Shown here in pieces: positions 1 through 7,463 of a stretch of DNA of 20,563 nt. Position 1 is the stretch's first letter; every line of letters starts with the position of its first letter. Source of the DNA: an uncultured Alphaproteobacteria bacterium (GTDB lineage: Bacteria; Pseudomonadota; Alphaproteobacteria; HIMB59); contig CACPCY010000011.1 in the NCBI GenBank assembly GCA_902632575.1, positions 1 to 20,563 of the forward strand, in the 5' to 3' direction. Under the pieces are notes generated by a model, which saw only the letters and a list, made by a program, of their open reading frames with translations, did not search any database and was not told the origin of the DNA. The position numbers and the translations under genes were made by a program.

Positions 1-29
1 AAAAATATTTTCATATATCTAATTATGGA

Positions 30-941
30 CTAAAACCAATTTATTCCATTTTCTTCGCATACCTTTTTTAACCTTAGAGGATAATCAGTAATTATTCCAT
101 CAACGCCGTATTCAATCATTCTCATCATCTCATATTTTTCATTAACTGTCCAAACGTTTACTGGAAGACCTTCCTCATGAGAAATTCTAACCATGTCTTT
201 ATCTATATCTTTACGTTTAGGATGCCATGCCTCCCCGCCCAATGTTTTGATCAACCTGGGTAACTCTCTGCTATCGCTATCGTATAAAGGCATGAAGTCT
301 AACCAAGGCGATTTATTATAGATTTTTCCTTTAAGCTCAGATGTTAAATAGCCTCTTGAGATCTTGGAGTCTATGTTTTTTATTTCTCTTAAAACTCTCC
401 AATCAAAAGACGAGTAGATTACTTTATCTTTTAATTCTGTTTTATTGACCTCATCAATTATTAAATTTGCCATTACATTTGGAGGGGGCGTTAAATTTTC
501 CTCAACAGGTGTTGATTTAATTTCTAAATTAATTATTAAATCATCTGAAATATTATTTGATGTTAATTTAAGTAAATTAGATAACTTAGGGATATTTACT
601 TCACCTAAACTTTTTTGATTATCAAATCTTCTTCCATATTTAGATTTGTTATCAATTGATCCAATTTTAAATTTAGATAATTGATCATAACTTAAATCAA
701 AAATTTTAATATCATCATCCTCAATCCAATTACCTTTGCTATCTTTTGTGAGAGCCGGGTTTAATCTAAAATCGTGATAAACTACTGGAATTAAGTCCTT
801 GGTTAGTAAGATATCTGTTTCGTAAGCGCAAATTTTATTTTCAAACAAATACTTAAAACTCTCTAAAGTATTTTCTGGTAGGTCCCCCCTAGCCCCTCTG
901 TGACCATAAATTTTAATGTGATTTGGTTTTGTTAATATCAA
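30..941 (-). CDS. ugpQ: Glycerophosphodiester phosphodiesterase (GDPD family)
   Basis: Hydrolyses glycerophosphodiesters to glycerol-3-phosphate and an alcohol; probably cytoplasmic, since no signal peptide is seen. The 303-residue protein starts with the GDPD signature HRGARGDLPENT (about residues 14-25), followed by the metal-binding ETD (about 41-43) and the second catalytic His in VVYHD. The C-terminal barrel strand VNVWTV and GVDGIITDYP are also typical. Length is near the usual 240-300 or slightly above. The start is a TTG at 939-941; no ATG or GTG lies between the upstream in-frame stop (963-965) and the HRG motif, and no Shine-Dalgarno is visible. It diverges from mnmE and has no phosphate-uptake neighbours here. 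Family call is firm; the symbol is by family resemblance, and glpQ-type naming would also be possible. Confidence 0.9.
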   Translation of the reverse strand: MILTKPNHIKIYGHRGARGDLPENTLESFKYLFENKICAYETDILLTKDLIPVVYHDFRLNPALTKDSKGNWIEDDDIKIFDLSYDQLSKFKIGSIDNKSKYGRRFDNQKSLGEVNIPKLSNLLKLTSNNISDDLIINLEIKSTPVEENLTPPPNVMANLIIDEVNKTELKDKVIYSSFDWRVLREIKNIDSKISRGYLTSELKGKIYNKSPWLDFMPLYDSDSRELPRLIKTLGGEAWHPKRKDIDKDMVRISHEEGLPVNVWTVNEKYEMMRMIEYGVDGIITDYPLRLKKVCEENGINWF

Positions 942-1006
942 TTGATTATTTTTTTGTTCTTTTCATAGGTGGACTAGAATAATTATAAACTTATAATAAC
1001 TAAGTT
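942..1006. promoter_or_regulatory. Divergent promoter region between GDPD gene and mnmE
   Basis: A 65-bp gap with two opposed TATAAT hexamers. On the plus strand TATAAT is at 992-997 with a weak -35 TGGACT at 970-975 (16-bp spacer); transcription would start about 3 nt before the mnmE TTG. On the minus strand TATAAT is at 982-987, giving a leader of about 33 nt for the GDPD gene, with no convincing -35. Such hexamers are common by chance in DNA this AT-rich, so this is a candidate only. Confidence 0.4.
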
Positions 1007-2332
1007 TTGTTTAATTCAGGAACAATTTATTCAAACTTTACTCCTTTAGTGAAGGCCCCAGTTATTGGCTATAGAATTTCTGGTGATGATGTTTTGAATA
1101 TCTTAAAGAAAATTACAAAAAAAAATTTTTCTAAAGATCACTCTCTAATTCGCATAGTTAAAATTTATCAAAAAGATGAGTCCATACTGGATGAGTGTAG
1201 TGTGGTATATTTTAAATCTCCCAAATCCTTTACTGGAGAGGATGTCTGTGAAATTTTTTTACACGGATCACTACTAATAGCTAGTCAATTTGAGCAGTTA
1301 TTAAAGGATCTAAAAGTTCCAGGCTTACGATTGGCAAAAAATGGTGAGTTTTCTTACAGGTCTGTTCTAAATAGCAAGAATTCTCTCAAACAAGCTAAGG
1401 CTATTAATGGAATAATTTCTAATGAGAACTTTTCAGGCTTAGAATATAACAAAAAACTACTTTTTGAGGGAGATATTGTCAGCGGTCTTGTTCCTCTCAG
1501 GGAGGAGGTTATAAATTTATTCTCAGAAATTACTGCATCGATTGACTTCGTTGACGACGAGGACTTTAATTTTAATCAAATAAAGAAAAAAATTAGAAAA
1601 TTTTTCACTAATTGTAATAATTTATTACATAAAAATAGAACAAATATAGAACAGAAAAATACTTGCAAAATAATGTTATTAGGCCCAGTAAATGTAGGTA
1701 AATCGACTCTATTTAACAAAATTATTGACAAAGATAGAGCAATTGTCACAAATATCAAAGGCACTACAAGGGATATTCTTTCACATGAATTTATAATTAA
1801 TAGTTATCGGTTTGAAATCTTCGATACAGCAGGGCAAAGACTCAAACAAGGTAAAATAGAAAAATATGGCTATAAAAAAGCACAAAAAATATCGAGTGAA
1901 ATAGACCATTTTTTTGTTCTAATCGATCAAAACACTAAAAAATCAGATATATCAACACTTATCAAGGATTTCATGATACATAAGAATTACAGCTTAATTG
2001 AGACAAAATCTGACATATATAATTATAAAACAGTGAATATCAAAATAAACCATAGTCTAGAAAGGGATAAAATATACCAGAAATTAAAATTATCTTCGAT
2101 CCATCAAAAATATGTCAAAAATAAGCATAAAATGACCGATCTTAATTCAGAAGAAATAGACTTTTTAGCAAGAATCTTAGAATATGAACATGATATTGTT
2201 AAGGAAAAGGATATTTTGATAATAGCCCAGTTAACGAGAAATATATTAGATGATTTTTCCTTTGAATTTGGTTATATTAACAATGAAGATGTTTATGATA
2301 GAGTTTTTAGCAAATTTTGTATAGGTAAGTAG
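1007..2332 (+). CDS. mnmE: tRNA uridine-5-carboxymethylaminomethyl modification GTPase MnmE
   Basis: With MnmG it installs the cmnm5 group on U34 of tRNAs, using GTP and methylene-THF in the cytoplasm. The 441-residue protein has the N-terminal THF-binding domain (GEDVCEIFLHG near 80; NGEFSYRSVLN near 115), a helical domain, an inserted G domain and the C-terminal catalytic motif FCIGK. In the G domain, G1 is GPVNVGKST (about 226), G2 GTTRD and G3 DTAG, and the potassium-loop Asn in PVNVGKS is kept. The G4 motif NKxD reads TKSD, a departure from consensus. Length is close to the 454 of E. coli. The start is TTG at 1007; a stop lies two codons upstream at 1001-1003 and no SD is visible. First gene of the operon; its stop is 1 bp from mnmG. 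Confidence 0.95.
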   Translation: MFNSGTIYSNFTPLVKAPVIGYRISGDDVLNILKKITKKNFSKDHSLIRIVKIYQKDESILDECSVVYFKSPKSFTGEDVCEIFLHGSLLIASQFEQLLKDLKVPGLRLAKNGEFSYRSVLNSKNSLKQAKAINGIISNENFSGLEYNKKLLFEGDIVSGLVPLREEVINLFSEITASIDFVDDEDFNFNQIKKKIRKFFTNCNNLLHKNRTNIEQKNTCKIMLLGPVNVGKSTLFNKIIDKDRAIVTNIKGTTRDILSHEFIINSYRFEIFDTAGQRLKQGKIEKYGYKKAQKISSEIDHFFVLIDQNTKKSDISTLIKDFMIHKNYSLIETKSDIYNYKTVNIKINHSLERDKIYQKLKLSSIHQKYVKNKHKMTDLNSEEIDFLARILEYEHDIVKEKDILIIAQLTRNILDDFSFEFGYINNEDVYDRVFSKFCIGK

Positions 2333-2333
2333 A

Positions 2334-4190
2334 TTGTTTCACGTGGAACATTATGATGTTATAGTTATAGGAGCTGGTCATGCAGGAATTGAAGCGGCTA
2401 ATATTTCTGACAAATATGGTCTTAAAACTGCACTTATAACAAAAAATTTCTCAGATTTAGGCAAATTATCATGCAATCCTAGTATTGGAGGGGTTGGTAA
2501 GACACACATAGCTAGTGAAGTTGATATTTTAGGCGGTGTAATTTGTAAAATTGGTGATAAATCAGCAATACATTATAGAGTATTAAATCTATCCAAAGGA
2601 CCAGCAGTATGGGGCGTAAGAGCTCAAATCGATAGAGATTTATACTCAAAAAATATAAAAAATTTTATTAAGTCCTCTAAAATTGACCTTATTGAAGATG
2701 AAGCTACCAATATATTAGAAAAGAATAATAAAATCATAGGTGTTGAGTTATCTAATATTGGAAAAATAAAATCAAAGGCTGTTATTCTTACGACAGGAAC
2801 TTTTCTCAATGGAAAGATCTATTTTGGTAATGTGTCACAAGAAGCAGGAAGAATAGGTAATAGCTCTTCAAAAGTTCTTGCAAAGTTTATCAATAGGAAT
2901 TTTAAAACAATGAGGCTGAAAACAGGCACACCTCCAAGAATATATTCTAAATCTATTAATTACGATATCCTAGAACCTCAGATATCTGAAAATAATGGTA
3001 TATTTTTATCATATTTTACAAAACAAAATACGAACAAAAAAATTAACTGTTTCATTACTAAAACTAATAACAAGACCCATAAAATAATCAGAGATAATCT
3101 TGACAAGTCGGCGATGTACTCTGGCATTATTAAATCTCAAGGTGTAAGGTACTGTCCTTCAATAGAAGATAAAATAACAAAGTTTGGAGATAGAAACGGC
3201 CACAATATTTTTTTAGAACCAGAGGGTTTAAACTCTGAACTTGTCTACCCAAACGGTATATCAAATTCTTTAGATAAAAAGATCCAACTAAAATTTTTAA
3301 GGTCAATAAGAGGTCTAGAAAAATGCAAAGTAAATCAATTTGGATATGCAGTTGAATATGACTCTGTTGACCCTAGAGAATTAAAAAATAATTTTGAAAC
3401 AAAGAAAATAGAAAACTTTTTTTTAGCAGGTCAAATAAATGGAACTACAGGTTATGAGGAAGCAGCAGGGCAGGGTATATATGCAGGAATTCATGCCGCA
3501 ATAAAAATAAAAAAAATAAAATTTAATAAAAAAGTCTTTGAAAGAGATAACAGTTATATTGGGGTTCTAGTTGATGATTTAACAAAATTAGGTGTTACAG
3601 AACCATACAGGATGTTTACATCAAGAGCAGAAAATAGATTAAAGCTCAGAACTGATAATTCTTATGAACGATTTTCAACAATTATAAACCCCAAGTCTTT
3701 TAATAAACTTGAATACTCTATAATTTCAAAAAATATAAACAACGAAAAAAAAATATTAAATAAATTAACTCAACTAAAATATACACCTAATGATTTGATG
3801 AAAAAAAATATTAAAGTAAAAAAAGATGGAAAGGTAAGAAATGGATTTGAAGTTTTGAAATTCTTGGATCCTTCCCCAGAAAAATTTGAAAAATTTTTTA
3901 ATCTCACCATATCTCAAAAATTATTAACTAAAATATATTTTGACTCGAAGTATGATGTTTTTTATGAAAGAGAAAAAAAATCATACGATCAACTTAATAA
4001 GAATAAGAATATGAATTTAACAAATATAGATTTCAATAAAATCCCCTCTTTATCTAAAGAAATTTTAGAAAAATTAAACAAACATAAACCTGAAAATTTA
4101 TATGACGCTGGTAAAATTTCAGGTATTACACCAAGTGCCCTCTTTCAAATAGTCAAACACAAAAAAGTTAAGGGAAATAAAGTTGCTTAA
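2334..4190 (+). CDS. mnmG: tRNA uridine-5-carboxymethylaminomethyl modification enzyme MnmG (GidA)
   Basis: FAD-dependent partner of MnmE in U34 modification. The 618-residue protein (E. coli about 629) begins MFHVEHYDVIVIGAGHAGIE, with the Rossmann GAGHAG at about residues 13-18. Family blocks follow: TTGTFLNGKIYFG, RLKTGTPPRI, YCPSIEDKI, DRNGHNIFLEPEG, the second FAD motif FFLAGQINGTTGYEEAAGQG, and the C-terminal tRNA-binding region with EPYRMFTSRAENRL. The start is TTG at 2334, 1 bp after the mnmE stop; no Met or other start codon falls between it and the Rossmann motif. Codons 2-6 (F-H-V-E-H) are dictated by a parS site overlapping the start. The 3' end overlaps rsmG by 8 bp. Confidence 0.96.
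   Translation: MFHVEHYDVIVIGAGHAGIEAANISDKYGLKTALITKNFSDLGKLSCNPSIGGVGKTHIASEVDILGGVICKIGDKSAIHYRVLNLSKGPAVWGVRAQIDRDLYSKNIKNFIKSSKIDLIEDEATNILEKNNKIIGVELSNIGKIKSKAVILTTGTFLNGKIYFGNVSQEAGRIGNSSSKVLAKFINRNFKTMRLKTGTPPRIYSKSINYDILEPQISENNGIFLSYFTKQNTNKKINCFITKTNNKTHKIIRDNLDKSAMYSGIIKSQGVRYCPSIEDKITKFGDRNGHNIFLEPEGLNSELVYPNGISNSLDKKIQLKFLRSIRGLEKCKVNQFGYAVEYDSVDPRELKNNFETKKIENFFLAGQINGTTGYEEAAGQGIYAGIHAAIKIKKIKFNKKVFERDNSYIGVLVDDLTKLGVTEPYRMFTSRAENRLKLRTDNSYERFSTIINPKSFNKLEYSIISKNINNEKKILNKLTQLKYTPNDLMKKNIKVKKDGKVRNGFEVLKFLDPSPEKFEKFFNLTISQKLLTKIYFDSKYDVFYEREKKSYDQLNKNKNMNLTNIDFNKIPSLSKEILEKLNKHKPENLYDAGKISGITPSALFQIVKHKKVKGNKVA
2335..2350 (+). promoter_or_regulatory. parS: parS centromere site (ParB-binding)
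   Basis: TGTTTCACGTGGAACA matches the classical bacterial parS palindrome TGTTTCACGTGAAACA at 15 of 16 positions; the single change (A to G at 2346) breaks one palindromic pair. It begins within the mnmG start codon and lies about 3.2 kb upstream of parB in the same operon. ParB loads onto such sites as a CTP-dependent clamp and ParA moves the complex during chromosome segregation. parS sites usually lie near the replication origin, so the window is probably origin-proximal (inference). I found no second comparable copy in the window. Confidence 0.9.
4171..4175 (+). promoter_or_regulatory. Shine-Dalgarno site fixing the rsmG TTG start
   Basis: AGGGA sits 7 nt before the TTG at 4183, inside the end of mnmG. 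This supports TTG 4183 over the in-frame GTG at 4201. Confidence 0.6.
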
Positions 4191-4788
4191 TGATAAGTTA
4201 GTGAAGTTTTGTGATGATAATTTCGATGATGGGAAATCAATTTTAACTAAACTCTCTGAATATAAAAAAATATTACTCAAAGAAAACGAGACCATGAACT
4301 TAATAGGTAAAAGTACAATAACAAATTTAGACGAAAGACATCTTTTAGATTGTATACAGATAGTTAAATATTTGCCTCATCATGATAAGTCTGTAATTGA
4401 TGTTGGAACAGGTGCTGGACTACCAGGAATTATTTTGTCAATTATAGGCTTTAAAAACCTTCATTTAGTTGAAAAATCGCCAAAAAAATCCTCCTTTTTA
4501 GAAAATTGCAAATTAAGACTAGGACTAAACTATGTTGTACATAACAAATCCATATCAGATATATCAAACCTTAATGTTGACTATATAACAGCACGTGCTT
4601 TTGCATCAATTGAAAAAATTATATCTATGACAAAAAAAATAATTAATAAAAAAACAAAATTTATATTACATAAAGGAAAGTCCTATTTAACTGAGCTTGA
4701 AACAATTAATACACAAAAGTACTTTTGGGTGACACACCCAAGTGTTACTTCAAGTGAGTCAAAAATAATAATCATGGGTATAAAATGA
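4183..4788 (+). CDS. rsmG: 16S rRNA (guanine527-N7)-methyltransferase RsmG (GidB)
   Basis: SAM-dependent methyltransferase for N7 of G527 of 16S rRNA. The 201-residue protein has ERHLLDC (about 49-55), the SAM-binding motif DVGTGAGLPGI (about 70-80), the acidic SAM-ribose strand LVEKSPKKSSFL, and ITARAFA, the family version of the active-site loop. Length fits the usual 200-215. The TTG start overlaps the mnmG end by 8 bp and has a good SD; GTG at 4201 is a weaker alternative that would shorten the protein by 6 residues. The stop overlaps the parA ATG (ATGA), so translation is probably coupled. Confidence 0.94.
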   Translation: MLNDKLVKFCDDNFDDGKSILTKLSEYKKILLKENETMNLIGKSTITNLDERHLLDCIQIVKYLPHHDKSVIDVGTGAGLPGIILSIIGFKNLHLVEKSPKKSSFLENCKLRLGLNYVVHNKSISDISNLNVDYITARAFASIEKIISMTKKIINKKTKFILHKGKSYLTELETINTQKYFWVTHPSVTSSESKIIIMGIK

Positions 4789-5549
4789 TTATTACTATAG
4801 CCAATCAAAAAGGAGGTGTTGGGAAAACAACAACTGTTGTTAATTTAGCAACAGCTTTAGCATCCATAGATAAAAAAGTTTTAGTAATTGATATGGATCC
4901 ACAATACAACTCATCAATGTCATTTAATGTATATAACTCGAAACTATCTATTTATAGAGTCTTTAGTAATGAAGTAAGTATTGAAGATACAATACAAAAA
5001 TCGCAAATACCAAATCTAAATGTTATTTCTGCCTGTGAAGATCTTGCAGCTGCAGAGTACGAGCTAGCTGATGATGAAAATAGAAATTATCTTTTAAAAA
5101 ATTATATTAACAAAATTAAAGACAATTATGAATACATTTTTATTGATACACCACCCACATTGGGTTTATTGACAATCAGTTCTTTAACAGCTAGCAGTGA
5201 GGTATTAATACCTGTCCAATGTGAATTTTTTGCTTTAGAGGGATTATCAAAACTAATCAAAACTATTGAAATAGTAAAAACAAATTTAAATATAAAATTA
5301 AAACTTAACGGAATAATTTTAACAATGTATGACAAAAGAAATTCTTTATCGTCATTGATTGAGAAAGAAGCTAGAGAATATTTTGATACAACTGTATATA
5401 AGTTTAATGTTCCTAGAAATGTAACTTTATCTGAAGCGCCAAGTCACGGTCTTCCTGCAATCATTTATGATTTAAAGTGTAGCGGATCACAAGCATACAT
5501 CGCTTTAGCAAAAGAATTTTTGGAAAGGAGCACTTTAAATGGTAGTTAA
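4785..5549 (+). CDS. parA: Chromosome-partitioning ATPase ParA (Soj)
   Basis: Deviant Walker-A ATPase that moves ParB-parS complexes over the nucleoid. The 254-residue protein opens MIITIANQKGGVGKTTT, with the signature Lys at residue 9 and the P-loop Lys at residue 14. The next blocks are VIDMDPQYNSS (switch I region), YIFIDTPPTLG (Walker B), VPVQ-type PVQCEFFALEGL, and the C-terminal SEAPSHGLPAIIYD. Length and N-terminus are those of chromosomal (not plasmid) ParA. The ATG overlaps the rsmG stop by 4 bp, and parB begins 11 bp before its end, so all three are translated from one message. Confidence 0.96.
   Translation: MIITIANQKGGVGKTTTVVNLATALASIDKKVLVIDMDPQYNSSMSFNVYNSKLSIYRVFSNEVSIEDTIQKSQIPNLNVISACEDLAAAEYELADDENRNYLLKNYINKIKDNYEYIFIDTPPTLGLLTISSLTASSEVLIPVQCEFFALEGLSKLIKTIEIVKTNLNIKLKLNGIILTMYDKRNSLSSLIEKEAREYFDTTVYKFNVPRNVTLSEAPSHGLPAIIYDLKCSGSQAYIALAKEFLERSTLNGS
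5524..5530 (+). promoter_or_regulatory. Shine-Dalgarno site for parB
   Basis: AAAGGAG lies 8 nt before the parB ATG (5539), within the end of parA. It is among the strongest ribosome-binding sites in the window and supports strong ParB synthesis despite the overlap. Confidence 0.7.
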
Positions 5550-6366
5550 CAAAAAACTTGGGAAAGGGTTATCTTCTTTATTGGGGGATAAGGATATTGC
5601 TAAAATTAATAATTCTGATCATAAGGGCTTATTACTAATACCAATAGAGAAGATATTTAGAGATGAGTCACAGCCAAGAAAACAATTTAATAAAGAAAAA
5701 ATAAATGAATTAGCACAATCAATAAAAAAAAATGGCCTAATCCAACCACTTATTGTTACAAGAAGAAATAATGATACCTTTTTATTGGTTGCTGGTGAGA
5801 GAAGATGGAGAGCAGCACAATCAACTGATTTAAAAGTTTTACCAGCTTTACTGTTGCCAGATGATCTTGATAAAGATGAAATATCACTCATTGAAAACAT
5901 TCAAAGAGAAGACCTAAAAGTATCAGAAGAAGCTGAAGCGTATAAGCATTTAATTAAAAAAAATGAATATACACATGAAGAACTATCAAAGATAGTTGGT
6001 AAAAGTAGATCACATATAACTAACTTATTAAGAATTTTAGATTTAGATAAATTTTTCTTTAACTTATTAAACGATGGGAAAATAACAATGGGGCATGCTA
6101 GGGCCCTTATTGGAAAGACGCCTGGTGAATTCGATGAAGATACTTTAAATAAAATTGTAAGTGGGAAAATATCGGTCCGTAACCTAGAGAAAAATAAAAA
6201 TAAAAAATCCAAAGAAGTTAACTTAATTTATGAAGAAAAAACACTAAGTGATACAATAGGCTTTAAAACAAATATTACATATAATAAGAAAGGCAAAGGG
6301 AGTATTAAGATATTTTATGAAAACTTAGAACAGTATAATTTTCTTGTCAACAAGCTAAAAAATTAA
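5539..6366 (+). CDS. parB: Chromosome-partitioning protein ParB (Spo0J), CTPase
   Basis: Binds parS and slides as a CTP clamp. The 275-residue protein has the N-terminal ParA-stimulating patch KKLGKGLSSLLGD, the ParB/Srx CTPase domain with PRKQF, GLIQPLIV and GERRWRAAQ (about 87-95), ENIQRED (about 118-124), and the helix-turn-helix THEELSKIVGKSRSHITNLL (about 139-158) that reads parS. KITMGHARALIG closes the central domain; the C-terminal dimerisation region is short. A strong SD precedes the ATG. Its target site lies at the mnmG start in the same operon. The last 20 bp overlap the convergent holA-like gene. Confidence 0.96.
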   Translation: MVVNKKLGKGLSSLLGDKDIAKINNSDHKGLLLIPIEKIFRDESQPRKQFNKEKINELAQSIKKNGLIQPLIVTRRNNDTFLLVAGERRWRAAQSTDLKVLPALLLPDDLDKDEISLIENIQREDLKVSEEAEAYKHLIKKNEYTHEELSKIVGKSRSHITNLLRILDLDKFFFNLLNDGKITMGHARALIGKTPGEFDEDTLNKIVSGKISVRNLEKNKNKKSKEVNLIYEEKTLSDTIGFKTNITYNKKGKGSIKIFYENLEQYNFLVNKLKN

Positions 6367-6973
6367 GTTTTTTATATTTAACTTCCTGTTTTAAATTTAA
6401 GTAAATTTTTTGAGGACTGGCATTAGTTCTTTTTAAATTAAATAATTCTTTTCTTATATTCAATACAAAGTTATGACTTTCTTTAATTTTATTTTCTTTT
6501 GTATATCCTGAGGAATTAATCATATATTTTGATATTTCGGAGAAAGCCAAATATGGAGTAGCAATACAAAAATCTAAAATATCTGAATTATCAATTTTAA
6601 GTATTTCTTTAAAAAAATATTTTATATCTCTTTGGTAGTTGTAACCATTCACAGAATATTTATAAGTTGATGAATATATTTTATAATTTTTATAATCAGT
6701 AAAAATAATACATCTGATATTTGAATTTACATACTTATCAATATTTTTTTTTTTATTCGAAAATAATATATAAATTTCATTGTTACCAAATAAATCATTA
6801 TTTACATTTTCAACTAAGCTATCTTGATAATTTAAAATTATTTCCCTGGAAGATGCCTCCCTTTCAATTAAATTAACGTAAAAATAAGCTATATCTTCAC
6901 TAACTTGATTGACTATTAGCTTTGAGCCAGTTTTTCCACCAACAAATTCTCTTAAAAGCTCTATATTATTCAT
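6347..6973 (-). CDS. holA: Short HolA-like protein (candidate DNA polymerase III delta subunit)
   Basis: Called mainly from position: in Alphaproteobacteria holA commonly sits between lptE and parB. The 208-residue protein is much shorter than usual HolA (about 330-345). Its N-terminus (GSKLIVNQVSEDIAYFYVNL, residues 16-35) resembles the delta-subunit opening strand and helix, and the helical C-terminus could fit the clamp-loader region. There is no obvious Walker motif, which agrees with delta being a non-ATPase clamp opener. The ATG at 6971-6973 overlaps the lptE end by 8 bp; a stop immediately upstream rules out a longer form. The 3' end overlaps parB by 20 bp. It may be a reduced delta subunit or an unrelated protein in that slot. 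Confidence 0.5.
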   Translation of the reverse strand: MNNIELLREFVGGKTGSKLIVNQVSEDIAYFYVNLIEREASSREIILNYQDSLVENVNNDLFGNNEIYILFSNKKKNIDKYVNSNIRCIIFTDYKNYKIYSSTYKYSVNGYNYQRDIKYFFKEILKIDNSDILDFCIATPYLAFSEISKYMINSSGYTKENKIKESHNFVLNIRKELFNLKRTNASPQKIYLNLKQEVKYKKLNFLAC

Positions 6974-7463
6974 TTTTAATCATACAACCGCCTTTAGACC
7001 TCATAAGTTTATTTATAAATTTTTTAACGAGTGTTTCAGTATTTTGTTCTTTAATTTTCTTTTCTGCCATGTTGTTACTAATGTACTTTCTGCTATCTGC
7101 AAATATATAAAATTGGGACACCTTTTCCTCAAATTTGTATGTTACGCATTTAAATCTTTTATCATTTACTTTAATCACTAGTATGCTTTCTACTCTCATT
7201 CGGTCAGAGGTATTATCTATGTTTGTAATAAATAAGGAAGATGAGTGTGATATATTAGGTAGTATATCTAAATTAGATTTAGCATCATATAAATCAAAAC
7301 TTAATAGATAATTATTCATATAATTCTTTAACATTAGCCCATCGTATTCCCCTCCTATGTATCCTAGTGAATACTTTATATTATTTTGTTTGGGATTATC
7401 TTTCGTGCAAGAAAGAAAAATAAAACTAACCAGTAATAATATTAATAATTTTATCTTGGACAT
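6966..7463 (-). CDS. lptE: LptE-like LPS-assembly lipoprotein (positional call)
   Basis: A 165-residue secreted lipoprotein: signal segment with hydrophobic core [13 protein letters not shown] and a lipidation Cys at residue 19. The -3 position is Phe rather than Leu, so the lipobox is slightly atypical. In Alphaproteobacteria the gene after leuS and before holA encodes LptE, the plug of the LptD outer-membrane LPS translocon; the length (about 165-180) and the helical lysine-rich C-terminus fit, but sequence similarity is weak by eye. Its ATG lies 38 bp inside the end of leuS, needed to include the signal peptide. It overlaps the next gene by 8 bp. Confidence 0.6.
   Translation of the reverse strand: MSKIKLLILLLVSFIFLSCTKDNPKQNNIKYSLGYIGGEYDGLMLKNYMNNYLLSFDLYDAKSNLDILPNISHSSSLFITNIDNTSDRMRVESILVIKVNDKRFKCVTYKFEEKVSQFYIFADSRKYISNNMAEKKIKEQNTETLVKKFINKLMRSKGGCMIKNE

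Noticed and set aside
4592..4597. CACGTG core inside rsmG as a second parS site
   Set aside because: Only the central six bases match; the flanks (AACAG and CTTTT) do not fit the parS arms, and the position encodes the conserved ITARAFA motif of RsmG.
6909..7181. Plus-strand open frames opposite the holA/lptE-like genes
   Set aside because: Phe/Leu-rich products typical of the complement of Lys/Asn-rich AT-rich genes; no start signals, and the minus-strand genes have operon overlaps and a signal peptide in support.
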